Positions 8,264 through 16,317 are shown, numbered from the stretch's first letter. The stretch is 64,000 nt of DNA from Albimonas donghaensis (GCF_900106695.1 NZ_FNMZ01000003.1:310001-374000); one strand, 5' to 3'. Translations and numbers: made by a program. The notes: generated by a model from the sequence alone, not told the origin.

Positions 8264-10246
8264 TCAGGCGGCCTCGGCGCTCTCCTCGGAGACGATCTCC
8301 ACGATGTCGGACATGATCTTGTTCAGCTCGAAGTCCTTGGGCGTGTAGACCCGCGACACCCCGTAGGCGCGCAGCTCGGCCGCGTCGCTCTCGGGGATGA
8401 TCCCGCCGACGACCAGCGGCACGTCGTCCAGCCCCGCCGACTTCATCCGGTCCACCACCTCTTTCACCAGCGGCAGATGCGAGCCCGACAGGATCGACAG
8501 CCCCACCACATGGACCGATTCCTCCATCGCCGCGTTGACGATCTGGGCCGGGGTCAGGCGGATGCCCTCATAGACCACTTCCATCCCGCAATCGCGGGCG
8601 CGCACGGCGATCTGCTCGGCGCCGTTGGAATGGCCGTCGAGCCCCGGCTTGCCGACCAGGAATTTCAGGCGGCGGCCCATGCGGCTCGACACCGCCTCCA
8701 CCGAGGCGCGCACGTCCTCGAGCCCGGTCAGGTTGTCCGGCGCGGACTTGGCCACGCCGGTGGGCGCCCGGTATTCCCCGAACACCTCGCGCATGGCCGC
8801 GCCCCATTCGCCCGTCGTCACCCCCGCCTTCGCGCAGGCGATGGAGGGGGGCATGATGTTGGCGCCCGACCGGGCGGCCTCCTTCAACGCGGCCAGCGCG
8901 GCCTCCACCGCCGCCGCGTCGCGGCTCTCGCGCCACGTGTTCAGGGCTGCGACCTGGCCGGCCTCCACATCCTTGTCCACCACGAGGATGCCGCCGTCGC
9001 CGGCGGTCAGGGGCGAGGGCTCGGTTTCCGTCCACTTGTTGACGCCGACCACCACCGTGTCCCCGGACTCGATGGCGCGCAGGCGGGAGGAGTTGGACTC
9101 CACAAGCTGCGCCTTCATGTAGTCGATGGCCTGCACCGCGCCGCCCATCTCGTCGATGCGCGCGAGCTCATCCCGCGCCTGGCCCTTCAGCGCGTCCACC
9201 TTGGCCTGCACCGCCGGGTTGCCGTCGAACAGGTCGCCGTATTCCAGCAGGTCGGTCTCATAGGCCAGGATCTGCTGCATGCGCAGCGACCACTGCTGGT
9301 CGAAGGGCCGGGGCAGACCCAGCGCCTCGTTCCACGCCGGAAGCTGCACCGCGCGGGCGCGGGCGTTCTTGGACATGGTGACGGCCAGCATCTCGAGCAG
9401 GATGCGGTAGGGGTTGTTCTCCGGCTGCTGCTCGGTCAGGCCCAGCGAGTTCACCTGCACGCCGTAGCGGAAGCGGCGATACTTCTCCTCCTCCACCCCG
9501 TAGCGATCCCTGCAGATCTCGTCCCACAGCTCGCCGAAGGCGCGCATCTTGCAGATCTCGGTGACGAAGCGGATGCCGGCGTTCACGAAGAAGCTGATCC
9601 GGCCCACGACCTTGGGGAAATCCTCGTCGGAAACCGCGCCCTGCGCCTTCACCGTGTCCAGCACCGCGATGCCGGTGGCCAGCGCATAGGCCAGCTCCTG
9701 CGCCGGCGTCGCGCCGGCTTCCTGCAGGTGATAGCTGCACACGTTCATGGGGTTCCACTTGGGAACCTCCTTGTAGGTGTAGGCGGCGATGTCGCCGATC
9801 AGCCGCAGGCTGGGCGCCGGCGGGAACACGTAGGTCCCGCGGCTCAGATATTCCTTGATGATGTCGTTCTGCACCGTGCCCTGGAGCTTGGCGGTATCCG
9901 CCCCTTGCTCCTCCGCCACGGCGATATAGAGCGCCAGCAGCCAGGCCGCCGTCGCGTTGATGGTCATCGAGGTGTTCATCTGCTCAAGCGGAATGTCCGC
10001 GAACAGCGCCCGCATGTCCCCGATATGGGACACGGGCACGCCCACTTTCCCGACCTCGCCGCGCGCCAGCACGTCGTCGCTGTCATAGCCGGTCTGGGTC
10101 GGCAGATCGAAGGCCACGGACAGGCCCGTCTGCCCCTTGGACAGGTTCGAACGGTAGAGGGCGTTGGACGCCGCCGCCGTGGAGTGCCCCGCATAGGTGC
10201 GGAAGATCCAGGGGCGATCCTTGGAGACAGGGGTCTCGGTGCTCAT
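8264..10246 (-). CDS. ecm: ethylmalonyl-CoA mutase
   Basis: This B12-dependent mutase (formerly MeaA) converts (2R)-ethylmalonyl-CoA to (2S)-methylsuccinyl-CoA in the ethylmalonyl-CoA pathway, which replaces the glyoxylate cycle. The 660-residue chain has the acyl-CoA mutase barrel (RTYAGHSTAAASNALYR, FDLPTQTGYDSD, then TMTINATAAW-like TSMTINATAAW) and a C-terminal cobalamin domain with GKPGLDGHSNGAEQIA, the DxHxxG base-off motif. The S-N-G version and the ASNALYR segment are typical of Ecm rather than methylmalonyl-CoA mutase. I chose the ATG at 10246 because GAAGGAGG lies about 8 nt upstream; an upstream ATG would add 27 unconserved residues. ccr is divergent, and meaB lies at 27 kb. Confidence 0.93.
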   Translation of the reverse strand: MSTETPVSKDRPWIFRTYAGHSTAAASNALYRSNLSKGQTGLSVAFDLPTQTGYDSDDVLARGEVGKVGVPVSHIGDMRALFADIPLEQMNTSMTINATAAWLLALYIAVAEEQGADTAKLQGTVQNDIIKEYLSRGTYVFPPAPSLRLIGDIAAYTYKEVPKWNPMNVCSYHLQEAGATPAQELAYALATGIAVLDTVKAQGAVSDEDFPKVVGRISFFVNAGIRFVTEICKMRAFGELWDEICRDRYGVEEEKYRRFRYGVQVNSLGLTEQQPENNPYRILLEMLAVTMSKNARARAVQLPAWNEALGLPRPFDQQWSLRMQQILAYETDLLEYGDLFDGNPAVQAKVDALKGQARDELARIDEMGGAVQAIDYMKAQLVESNSSRLRAIESGDTVVVGVNKWTETEPSPLTAGDGGILVVDKDVEAGQVAALNTWRESRDAAAVEAALAALKEAARSGANIMPPSIACAKAGVTTGEWGAAMREVFGEYRAPTGVAKSAPDNLTGLEDVRASVEAVSSRMGRRLKFLVGKPGLDGHSNGAEQIAVRARDCGMEVVYEGIRLTPAQIVNAAMEESVHVVGLSILSGSHLPLVKEVVDRMKSAGLDDVPLVVGGIIPESDAAELRAYGVSRVYTPKDFELNKIMSDIVEIVSEESAEAA

Positions 10247-10595
10247 CTCGGGCCTCCTTCGCGCGGCGGGATTCGCAACATTGTGCTGCGCTGCGGCGCA
10301 AATGTCATGCGACATGATATTGCGCAAGAGGGCATTTGATCCTCAGTTAATTGCGAGGCGGCTCTGCTGCACTGCAATGTCGTCGTTTATGTTGCAAAAG
10401 TGAACGAATGACCGCGGCCAACCACGGCTTACCCACCGAAAACCATCGCCAGCCTCGGAAATCTGAGCGACAATGCCGCGGTGCACAAAGGGCTTGCGCC
10501 GACCGGCGAGCAATGTCATGCATCCGGCCGGCCGAAATCCGCAATAATGTTGCGCGCTCATTTGCGCCCCGCTCGTTCGGCAGAAGGAGACCGCC
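10247..10595. promoter_or_regulatory. ecm-ccr divergent control region
   Basis: This 349 bp spacer between the two divergent starts is AT-richer than its surroundings and contains repeated motifs. ATGTC-ATGC-GACAT is an inverted repeat at 10302-10315. The 10-mer AATGTCATGC occurs at 10301-10310 and again at 10512-10521. There are several TTGC/GCAA blocks, including ATTGCGCAA near 10319, TTGCAA near 10392 and GCAATAATGTTGCGC near 10541. RamB/ScfR-family regulators of short-chain acyl-CoA metabolism such as PccR bind TTTGCAAA-type sites, so these are operator candidates. Confidence 0.55.
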
Positions 10596-11888
10596 ATGGC
10601 CCCGCTCGACGCCCCCGAAACCATCGTCGCCTACGACGCGCCGGTGAAAGACCTCTATGAAGTCGGTGAGATCCCGCCGCTCGGCCATGTGCCGAAGAGC
10701 ATGTACGCCTGGGCGATCCGGCGCGAACGGCACGGCGAGCCCACCACCGGCATGCTGGAGGAGGTCGTCCCGACCCCGACCCTCGATTCGAACGAGGTGC
10801 TGGTCTTCGTGATGGCCGCGGGCGTGAACTACAACGGCGTCTGGGCCTCGCTCGGCACGCCGATCTCGCCCTTCGACGTCCACAAGGCGGATTTCCACGT
10901 CGCGGGTTCCGACGCCTCGGGCATCGTCTGGGCGGTGGGCGACAAGGTGAAGCGCTGGAAGGTCGGCGACCAGGTCGTGATCCACTGCAACCAGGACGAC
11001 GGCGACGACGAGGAGTGCAACGGCGGCGATCCCATGTTCTCGCCGACCCAGCGCATCTGGGGCTACGAGACGCCGGACGGGTCCTTCGCCCAGTTCACCC
11101 GCGTGCAGTCGCAGCAGCTCATGCATCGGCCCCAGCACCTGAGCTGGGAGGAATCCGCCTGCTACACGCTGACCCTCGCCACCGCCTACCGGATGCTGTT
11201 CGGCCACCGCCCGCACATCCTCAAGCCCGGCGACAACGTGCTGGTCTGGGGCGCCTCGGGCGGTCTGGGCTCCTACGCCATCCAGCTGATCAACACCGCG
11301 GGCGCCAACGCCATCGGGGTGATCTCGGATGAGAGCAAGCGGCAGTTCGTGCTGGATCTGGGCGCCAAGGGCGTTCTGAACCGCAAGGACTTCAACTGCT
11401 GGGGCCAGATGCCGATCGTCAACAGCCCGGAATACGCCGCCTGGTTCAAGGAAGTCCGCAAGTTCGGCGCGGCCATCTGGGACATCACCGGCAAGGGCAA
11501 CAACGTCGACATGGTGTTCGAGCATCCGGGCGAGTCGACCATCGCCTCCTCGGTCTTCGTGGTGAAGCGCGGCGGCATGGTGGTGATCTGCGCCGGCACC
11601 ACCGGCTACAACCTCACCATGGACGCCCGTTACCTGTGGATGCACCAGAAGCGCGTGCAGGGCTCGCACTTCGCCAACCTCAAGCAGGCCTCCGCGGCCA
11701 ACAAGCTGATGGTGGAGCGGCGGCTCGACCCCTGCATGTCCGAGGTGTTCTCCTGGGGCGATATCCCCGAGGCGCACATGAAGATGCTGCGTAACGAGCA
11801 CAAGCCGGGGAACATGGCGGTCCTGGTTTCGGCCAAGACCACCGGCCTGCGCACCTTCGAGGACGCGCTGGAGGCCTCCCGGGGCTGA
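10596..11888 (+). CDS. ccr: crotonyl-CoA carboxylase/reductase
   Basis: Ccr reduces and carboxylates crotonyl-CoA with NADPH and CO2 to (2S)-ethylmalonyl-CoA, the key step of the ethylmalonyl-CoA pathway. The 430-residue protein is a zinc-independent medium-chain dehydrogenase/reductase. It has the NADPH loop VWGASGGLGSYAIQL and family-specific blocks VPKSMYAWAIRRERHGEPT, GVNYNGVWASLGTP, SPTQRIWGYETPDGSFAQ and KRVQGSHFANLKQA. The asparagine in NYNGVW, the glutamate in SWEESACYT and the histidine in GSHFAN match residues implicated in CO2 binding. An AGAAGGAGA ribosome site precedes the ATG. Its orientation, head to head with ecm, supports shared control. Confidence 0.96.
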   Translation: MAPLDAPETIVAYDAPVKDLYEVGEIPPLGHVPKSMYAWAIRRERHGEPTTGMLEEVVPTPTLDSNEVLVFVMAAGVNYNGVWASLGTPISPFDVHKADFHVAGSDASGIVWAVGDKVKRWKVGDQVVIHCNQDDGDDEECNGGDPMFSPTQRIWGYETPDGSFAQFTRVQSQQLMHRPQHLSWEESACYTLTLATAYRMLFGHRPHILKPGDNVLVWGASGGLGSYAIQLINTAGANAIGVISDESKRQFVLDLGAKGVLNRKDFNCWGQMPIVNSPEYAAWFKEVRKFGAAIWDITGKGNNVDMVFEHPGESTIASSVFVVKRGGMVVICAGTTGYNLTMDARYLWMHQKRVQGSHFANLKQASAANKLMVERRLDPCMSEVFSWGDIPEAHMKMLRNEHKPGNMAVLVSAKTTGLRTFEDALEASRG

Positions 11889-11935
11889 TCCCCTCGGGGT
11901 GATCCCTCCGGGCTGATCTCAGGCCTGAACGCGCT

Positions 11936-11979
11936 CCGGGCCCGCAACCTGTCGTCATCGGCAGGCTCTGCGGGCCCGG
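11936..11979 (+). terminator. hairpin behind ccr
   Basis: Eleven-base-pair arms CCGGGCCCGCA (11936-11946) and TGCGGGCCCGG (11969-11979) enclose a second short stem CCTG/CAGG. It lies 48 bp past the ccr stop and lacks a T-run. The inner part (CCTGTC-N6-GGCAGG, 11948-11965) happens to look like a lux box. Confidence 0.5.
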
Positions 11980-12037
11980 TTGCGTTCCAAGACCTTGATG
12001 ACGCTGCGTCGACAGTCTCGATTCAAAACACATTCTG

Positions 12038-12071
12038 AACGCCCGGCGAATCTCCCGACTCGCCGGGCGTT
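12038..12071 (+). terminator. second hairpin behind ccr
   Basis: A perfect 12 bp stem, AACGCCCGGCGA (12038-12049) with TCGCCGGGCGTT (12060-12071) and a 10 nt loop, is followed by AATCTTTC. This is the stronger terminator candidate for ccr. Confidence 0.65.
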
Positions 12072-12085
12072 AATCTTTCGGGAAA

Positions 12086-12122
12086 GCCCATTCTATATAT
12101 TTCAATGACTTGCAGAATGGGC
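12086..12122. repeat. inverted repeat GCCCATTCT / AGAATGGGC
   Basis: Nine-base perfect arms at 12086-12094 and 12114-12122 flank an AT-rich 19 nt spacer (ATATATTTCAATGACTTGC). The AT-rich centre is unlike a simple terminator; it could be an operator or a promoter with a flanking repeat. It is the closest structured element upstream of the first luxR, though 550 bp away. Confidence 0.5.
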
Positions 12123-12175
12123 CCTCACAATTTTCGGGGAATATCGCGGAGCGTGGAAACGTCTAATCTTGGGAC

Positions 12176-12283
12176 ATGGCGAAAACGCGAAAGGGTTCGA
12201 ACCGAAACAAAGACAAGCGAGCCAGGTCCGACAAGCGAACCGTGACCGGCAAGGAGCGATCAGGGCCACCCCTCCCTGATTGA
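12176..12283 (+). CDS. possible small basic protein, 35 residues
   Basis: An ATG frame encodes a very basic 35-residue peptide beginning MAKTRKGSNRNKDKRARSDK, rich in Lys and Arg, with normal-looking codons. Only a weak GGGAC precedes it and no family is recognised. It lies just after the AT-rich inverted repeat, which could be its promoter. It may equally be a remnant or chance; the rest of 11980-12668 shows nothing I can name. Confidence 0.2.
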   Translation: MAKTRKGSNRNKDKRARSDKRTVTGKERSGPPLPD

Positions 12284-12668
12284 GATGGGCGCAGGCACCC
12301 CAGGCCAGCGTATAGGGCGCAGACGGCTACCCACCGCTGCCCCCAGGGTTTCCATCCAGCTCCGGCGGCGACCGTTTTCCCCAGACGGTATCGTCGCCAG
12401 CCGGCGCGAAGTTTTCGGACGATACTCAGCCGGGACGCGACCTGCGTTGCGTTCCCACCGAGACAGCAGGTTGCTCCTGCGTGCTGCGTCAGTCTCGGGT
12501 CAAGTGGTGGCGTTCCGGCTGTTCTTCCTTCCGCCAGGGTGATTCGCTCCCGTGGCGTCAAATTCGGCATTCGGCGACGGCGGACATGGTCTCCGGCGCA
12601 ACGGGAGGCTATGCTCTGCTGAACCCCGTGTTTCGGGGGTCCTGAACAGACATGCAGCGCCTCCCACG

Positions 12669-13400
12669 ATGACCGAACGCATAAAATCCATCATCGAAGG
12701 CCTTCCCGAGTTCCGGAAAGTTGAGGATATCCGACTTTTCGCCGATCTTGTGCGGGACGTCTATGACGTCGACCATGTCGTGTACGTCGTGATCTCTTTC
12801 GGGGGAGGCGCGACGTTCGGGGACTATCAGTTCGCCGAGATCACCTATCGGGCTGACTGGTCGCAGCGCTACCTGGAGGAGAACTACAAGGAGGCGGACC
12901 CCACGGTCGTCGGAGCGGTTCAGAGCTTCACGCCGTTGGACTGGAAGCGACTCGACTGGAGCGCCAAGAAGCGCCGGAAGCTGATCCTCGAAGCAGTGGA
13001 CGCCGGCGTGGGAAACCAGGGCTACACGGTCCCCGTGAGGGGCCCGAACGGACAGTTCGCCGTCCTCACCATAAACAAGACATGCACGGATCGCGTCTGG
13101 GAACGGTATATCGCCGAGACCGCAAGCGACTGGTTGCTGGTCGCCAACTTCATTCATCAGAAGGTCCTTGAGATCTTCGATGTGAAGAACGAGCAGGAAT
13201 ACGTCGCCTTGTCTCCGAGGGAACGAGACGCCCTCGCGATGATCTCGTCGGGCAAGAGCCGAACTCAGATCGCCGATCAACTAAAAATATCTGAAAACAC
13301 CCTCAGGGTTTATTTAGATTCGGCGAGGAACAAGCTCGGCGGTCTGAACATGCCTCATGCTGTCGCGATCGCAGTGCGAACAGGCATCATCAATATTTGA
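12669..13400 (+). CDS. LuxR-family acyl-homoserine-lactone receptor/regulator (pair 1)
   Basis: A 243-residue quorum-sensing regulator. The N-terminal autoinducer-binding domain (about 15-165) keeps W64, Y68, D77, P78 and W92, whose spacing equals W57, Y61, D70 and W85 of TraR. The C-terminal GerE helix-turn-helix is LSPRERDALAMISSGKS followed by ISENTLRVYLDSARNKLG. I chose the ATG at 12669 because the product then aligns with the second LuxR of this locus (MTERIKSIIEGLP here, MHERLQSIVEAVP there); no good ribosome site is visible, so translation may be weak. luxI follows 92 bp downstream across a perfect palindrome. By homology it binds the signal made by the adjacent synthase. Confidence 0.88.
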   Translation: MTERIKSIIEGLPEFRKVEDIRLFADLVRDVYDVDHVVYVVISFGGGATFGDYQFAEITYRADWSQRYLEENYKEADPTVVGAVQSFTPLDWKRLDWSAKKRRKLILEAVDAGVGNQGYTVPVRGPNGQFAVLTINKTCTDRVWERYIAETASDWLLVANFIHQKVLEIFDVKNEQEYVALSPRERDALAMISSGKSRTQIADQLKISENTLRVYLDSARNKLGGLNMPHAVAIAVRTGIINI

Positions 13401-13426
13401 ATCCAGCAAGAACTGAGCGCTCGCGT

Positions 13427-13452
13427 TCACGGTGCATTCATCTGCACCGTGA
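13427..13452 (+). promoter_or_regulatory. 10+10 bp palindrome between luxR1 and luxI1
   Basis: TCACGGTGCA (13427-13436) and TGCACCGTGA (13443-13452) are perfect inverted repeats around TTCATC, centred about 53 bp upstream of the luxI start. Its core CGGTGCA-N6-TGCACCG has the 20 bp dyad architecture of a lux box. Without a T-run it is a better operator than terminator, though attenuation remains possible. Confidence 0.6.
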
Positions 13453-13492
13453 GAACTCATGGTTACTGTCTTTCCCCAGGAGGCTAAAAACC

Positions 13493-14122
13493 ATGATCCG
13501 CTACGTCTACGCTCACGAACTGCACAAGTACCCCTCGCTTGTTGACGGCATGTTTAAGGACCGGACCGCCCAATTCCGCGACCGAATGAAGTGGGACGTC
13601 TCTGTCGATGAAAACGGTTGGGAGCGAGATCAGTACGACACGCTCGCGCCGCTCTACATCATCTATGAAAACGCCGACGGCACGCATGGCGGTTCGGGCC
13701 GGCTGATGCCGACCACCGGCCGCACCATGATCGGCGAGCACTTCTCGCACCTGACCGACGGCGTCGTCATCCAGTCGCCGACGATCTGGGAGATCACCCG
13801 CCTGTGCATCGCCCCCACGGCGACGTCGCGGCGCGAGGCGATGAAGATCACCTCCTCCCTGCTGCTGGCCGGCATCGACGCCGGGCTGCGCTTCGGCCTG
13901 GAGTTCTATGTGGGCGTGTTCGATGCGCCGATGCTGCGGGTCTACAAGGGCCTGGACTTCACGCCCGACGTGATGGGCCGCTCCGGCGAGGATCGCCGCG
14001 CCATCTGCGCCGGCCTGTGGCCCTGCACGGAGGAAGTGCGCGAAAACATGGCCCGCAAGGTCGAAGAGCATCAGGACATCGCCGAGGCGGCCGCCCGCCT
14101 GGAGTTCGTCGTCGGCGCCTGA
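13493..14122 (+). CDS. acyl-homoserine-lactone synthase, LuxI family (pair 1)
   Basis: A 209-residue autoinducer synthase that joins an acyl chain from acyl-ACP or acyl-CoA to S-adenosylmethionine and releases a homoserine lactone. The invariant LuxI residues are present: R24, F28, W34, D46, D49, R70, E100 and R103, in MFKDRTAQFRDRMKWDV, WERDQYD, SGRLMPTTGRTM and WEITRLCIAP. CAGGAGG lies about 9 nt before the ATG at 13493; an upstream in-frame start would read through the palindrome. Length is standard for the family. The chain-length specificity cannot be read. The neighbouring luxR1 is in the same orientation, an arrangement in which the signal can induce its own synthase. Confidence 0.92.
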   Translation: MIRYVYAHELHKYPSLVDGMFKDRTAQFRDRMKWDVSVDENGWERDQYDTLAPLYIIYENADGTHGGSGRLMPTTGRTMIGEHFSHLTDGVVIQSPTIWEITRLCIAPTATSRREAMKITSSLLLAGIDAGLRFGLEFYVGVFDAPMLRVYKGLDFTPDVMGRSGEDRRAICAGLWPCTEEVRENMARKVEEHQDIAEAAARLEFVVGA

Positions 14123-14937
14123 CGGGCGACTTAGAGGGGCCGACCCCCTCCGCCTTCCGGGAGACAGTCCGCCTGGTCTCGAGCCCCCGCTCGGGATCAG
14201 GCGCGGACCCCGCCTCCCCATCCGCACGTGTCATTCGCGCCCTTCGGGCCGCGCATGCGGGCTTCGGCCAGGCCGCCCCTGCGGGGGCGCCGGCCGGGAC
14301 GCCGGACCTCTCCGCCCACCGGCGCGTCGTTCAGTTTAACGCAACATATTCATCGCCCTGACCGGCGATGCAGGGTCCCGACCGAGGTCGGGGCAGGGTC
14401 CCCCCGCGACCGCCGCGCCCCCCCCGGGCCGCGAAGCGCGCCGGGATCCGAGGCGCCCCCCGAACGGGGCGCGGCCCGCATGCGGCGCCCCCGCATGCCG
14501 GAGGAGGACCGAGGGCGGCGTCCGTCAGGCGCCCGCGTCGCGCGGGGCGCCCTGCCCGACGCCCAGCCCCCCGCAGCGCCCGCCGGGGCGCGCGGCCCTC
14601 CGATCGCCGCAGGCGGCCCCCAGGCGGGCCGCGCGCCCCTGCCCCAGGAGCTGCGCAGCCGCGCGGGACGCCCTCCCCCTCCGCCCCCGAGGCGGGTCCG
14701 GGACGTCGTCCGAAACGGCCGCGCGAATCGGAACGGCCCAGGGAGGACCGCCAGACAGCCCCATCGCCCATCCAAGCGTTTCAACGACTTGCCCTCTTCG
14801 CCTCGCCATTTCTGGGGAGGAATATGTGGCGAATGTCGCGCGACCGCCGACTTCGGCAGCATGTGTTCAACGGATCGGCCCGACGCCCGAACGTCAGGCC
14901 GGCGACCCGCGGAAACGCATGACTGAAGGAGGCGATC
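14123..14937. other. long GC-rich intergenic region inside the quorum-sensing locus
   Basis: No gene is supported over these 815 bases. Most of 14380-14720 is extremely GC-rich with homopolymeric G/C runs and arginine/alanine/proline artefact frames on both strands. A short AT-richer patch at 14330-14350 and another at 14770-14830 could be promoters. A 32-codon frame at 14824-14922 starts 3 nt after GGGGAGG, too close for a normal ribosome site. A non-coding RNA cannot be excluded. Confidence 0.5.
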
Positions 14938-15180
14938 ATGGCTCAGGACTGGATCATCGACGTGCTGGCGGACCTGCGGCAGTACGCGATTCGGAACTAC
15001 CACATGCGGCTCGCCGAGCAGCTGGACGACGCGATCGTGGTCGCGGCGGCGGAGTTGCGCGCTGCTGATTCGGCTCGGGAAGCCGACTCGCGCCGGGGAT
15101 TCGGTCTCACGACCGGGCCTTTCGCCCCCGTCGCGGTGTTTTCCCGTCCCGGAGAGGAAAAAATTTCACGCCCCGTCTGA
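14938..15180 (+). CDS. small conserved-looking protein between the two luxR-luxI pairs
   Basis: An 80-residue protein whose first 45 residues look genuinely coding: MAQDWIIDVLADLRQYAIRN then a leucine/alanine helix with AEQLDDAIVVAAAEL. I recall similar short proteins in Rhodobacteraceae that share the pattern QDWILDVL...LAEQLDD...VAAAE, but I know no function. The C-terminal 35 residues are Arg/Ser/Pro-rich and probably disordered. AAGGAGG at 14926-14932 lies 5 nt before the ATG, one of the best ribosome sites in the window. It has no signal peptide or membrane segment. Its position suggests a quorum-regulated or quorum-modulating protein, which is inference only. Confidence 0.65.
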   Translation: MAQDWIIDVLADLRQYAIRNYHMRLAEQLDDAIVVAAAELRAADSAREADSRRGFGLTTGPFAPVAVFSRPGEEKISRPV

Positions 15181-15208
15181 CGCCAGGCGGGCGACCGGTC
15201 CCCTGTCG

Positions 15209-15242
15209 CGAATTCTTGCGCGACGGGACGAATACTTGTGCG
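15209..15242 (+). repeat. two 14 bp direct repeats, 20 bp period
   Basis: CGAATTCTTGCGCG (15209-15222) recurs as CGAATACTTGTGCG (15229-15242), differing at two positions. Same-face spacing of about two helical turns suggests a tandem binding site upstream of luxR2. Elsewhere in 15181-15493 I see only a 5 bp dyad (AGGTT/AACCT, 15311-15331) and a GCGGCC/GGCCGC hairpin (15359-15375). Confidence 0.4.
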
Positions 15243-15493
15243 CCGATCCGCGCCCCCGCCCCGCTCCGGGACGGGGGTCGGAGCTGTTTCCGGGCGCAGG
15301 GATCAATTTCAGGTTGTATGGCCGTTAACCTCCGCTACTCTGAACGGATAAGCGTCAGGCGGCCGTGAGGGCCGCGCCATCGGGACATGAACGACGCGCG
15401 ACTTCCGCGGGCGGCTCTGGGGAGAGCCTCCGCGGGCCGCGCGCCTCGGACCATCGCAGCTCCCGGTCGCCGCGCTGACGCGGGGAGCGGGGC

Positions 15494-16219
15494 ATGCATG
15501 AGCGTCTGCAATCCATAGTTGAGGCGGTGCCCTCGATCACAGATGCGGGCACGCTGCGCCTGTTTCTCGATCGGGTGCGCGCGCTCTACGACATGGACAA
15601 CTGCATTTACTACGCCCTGTCCCTCGGGGGGCCGAAGGCCGGCTGCGAATTCGGCGCGATGACCTATGACCACGCCTGGCACCAGCGCTACGAGGACGTC
15701 CGCTACCGCGACTGCGACCCGGTGGTGCTCTCCGCCGTCGGGGGCTTCGCGCCGATCAACTGGAACGACCTCGACTGGACCGGCCGCCCGGTGCGCCGCC
15801 TCCTGTCCGAGGCCCGCGAATTCCGGGTCGGCAATCACGGCTACACCATCCCGATCCACGGCCCCGGCGGCCAGTTCGCCATGTTCACCGTCTCCAAGCA
15901 GTGCCCGGAGGGGGACTGGTGCGCCCTGCTGGCGGAGAGCGCGCAGGACCTGCTGCTCATCGCCCATCACGTCCATCGCCACGCGCTGGAGATCAACGGC
16001 GCCGCCGAGCCGCTGGCCCCGCCCAGCCTCTCCCCCCGCGAACGCGACGCGCTGGCGCTGATGGCCGCCGGCCGTTCCCGCGCCCAGATCGCCGAGAAGC
16101 TGAAGATCTCCGAAAGCACCCTGCGGGTGTATCTCGACAGCGCCCGTCACAAGCTCGGCGGGCTCAACGCCTTCCACGCGGTGGCCATCGCAGTGAAGGG
16201 CGGGTCGATCAAGATTTAG
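15494..16219 (+). CDS. LuxR-family acyl-homoserine-lactone receptor/regulator (pair 2)
   Basis: A 241-residue paralogue of the first LuxR. The ligand domain keeps W62, Y66, D75, P76 and W90 with TraR spacing. The helix-turn-helix reads LSPRERDALALMAAGRS then ISESTLRVYLDSARHKLGGL, nearly identical to pair 1, so both regulators may recognise similar DNA. The ligand pockets differ more (YALSLGGPKAGCEFGAMTYD against YVVISFGGGATFGDYQF), which hints at different signals. The ATG follows GGGGAGCGGGGC, a modest ribosome site. The cognate luxI2 begins 98 bp downstream. Confidence 0.9.
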   Translation: MHERLQSIVEAVPSITDAGTLRLFLDRVRALYDMDNCIYYALSLGGPKAGCEFGAMTYDHAWHQRYEDVRYRDCDPVVLSAVGGFAPINWNDLDWTGRPVRRLLSEAREFRVGNHGYTIPIHGPGGQFAMFTVSKQCPEGDWCALLAESAQDLLLIAHHVHRHALEINGAAEPLAPPSLSPRERDALALMAAGRSRAQIAEKLKISESTLRVYLDSARHKLGGLNAFHAVAIAVKGGSIKI

Positions 16220-16317
16220 TCGAAACCGACTGAAACACGCGACTTCTTCGAGTCTCGTTTACCAATTTTTTTAACTTTGGCGGCAATACTCGGCGCACCC
16301 CCAAAAGGAGCGCTGCA

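Noticed and set aside
8099-10339. 746-codon plus-strand frame opposite ecm
   Set aside because: Antisense shadow of a GC-rich gene; no recognisable domain, no ribosome site.
11948-11965. Lux-box-like CCTGTC-N6-GGCAGG
   Set aside because: It is the inner part of the ccr hairpin and lies downstream of ccr, far from luxR/luxI; a structural explanation is simpler. Kept only as part of a finding.
12190-12205. GGTTCGAACC resembling a tRNA T-arm
   Set aside because: It is a short palindrome; no acceptor, D or anticodon arms can be drawn on either strand.
12163-12570. 135-codon minus-strand frame upstream of luxR1
   Set aside because: No family signature, no ribosome site, unusual Trp/Cys/Arg-rich composition; likely an artefact, though a decayed element cannot be excluded.
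14824-14922. 32-codon frame just before the small quorum-locus gene
   Set aside because: The ribosome site is only 3 nt from the ATG and the peptide is Arg-rich with no sign of selection.
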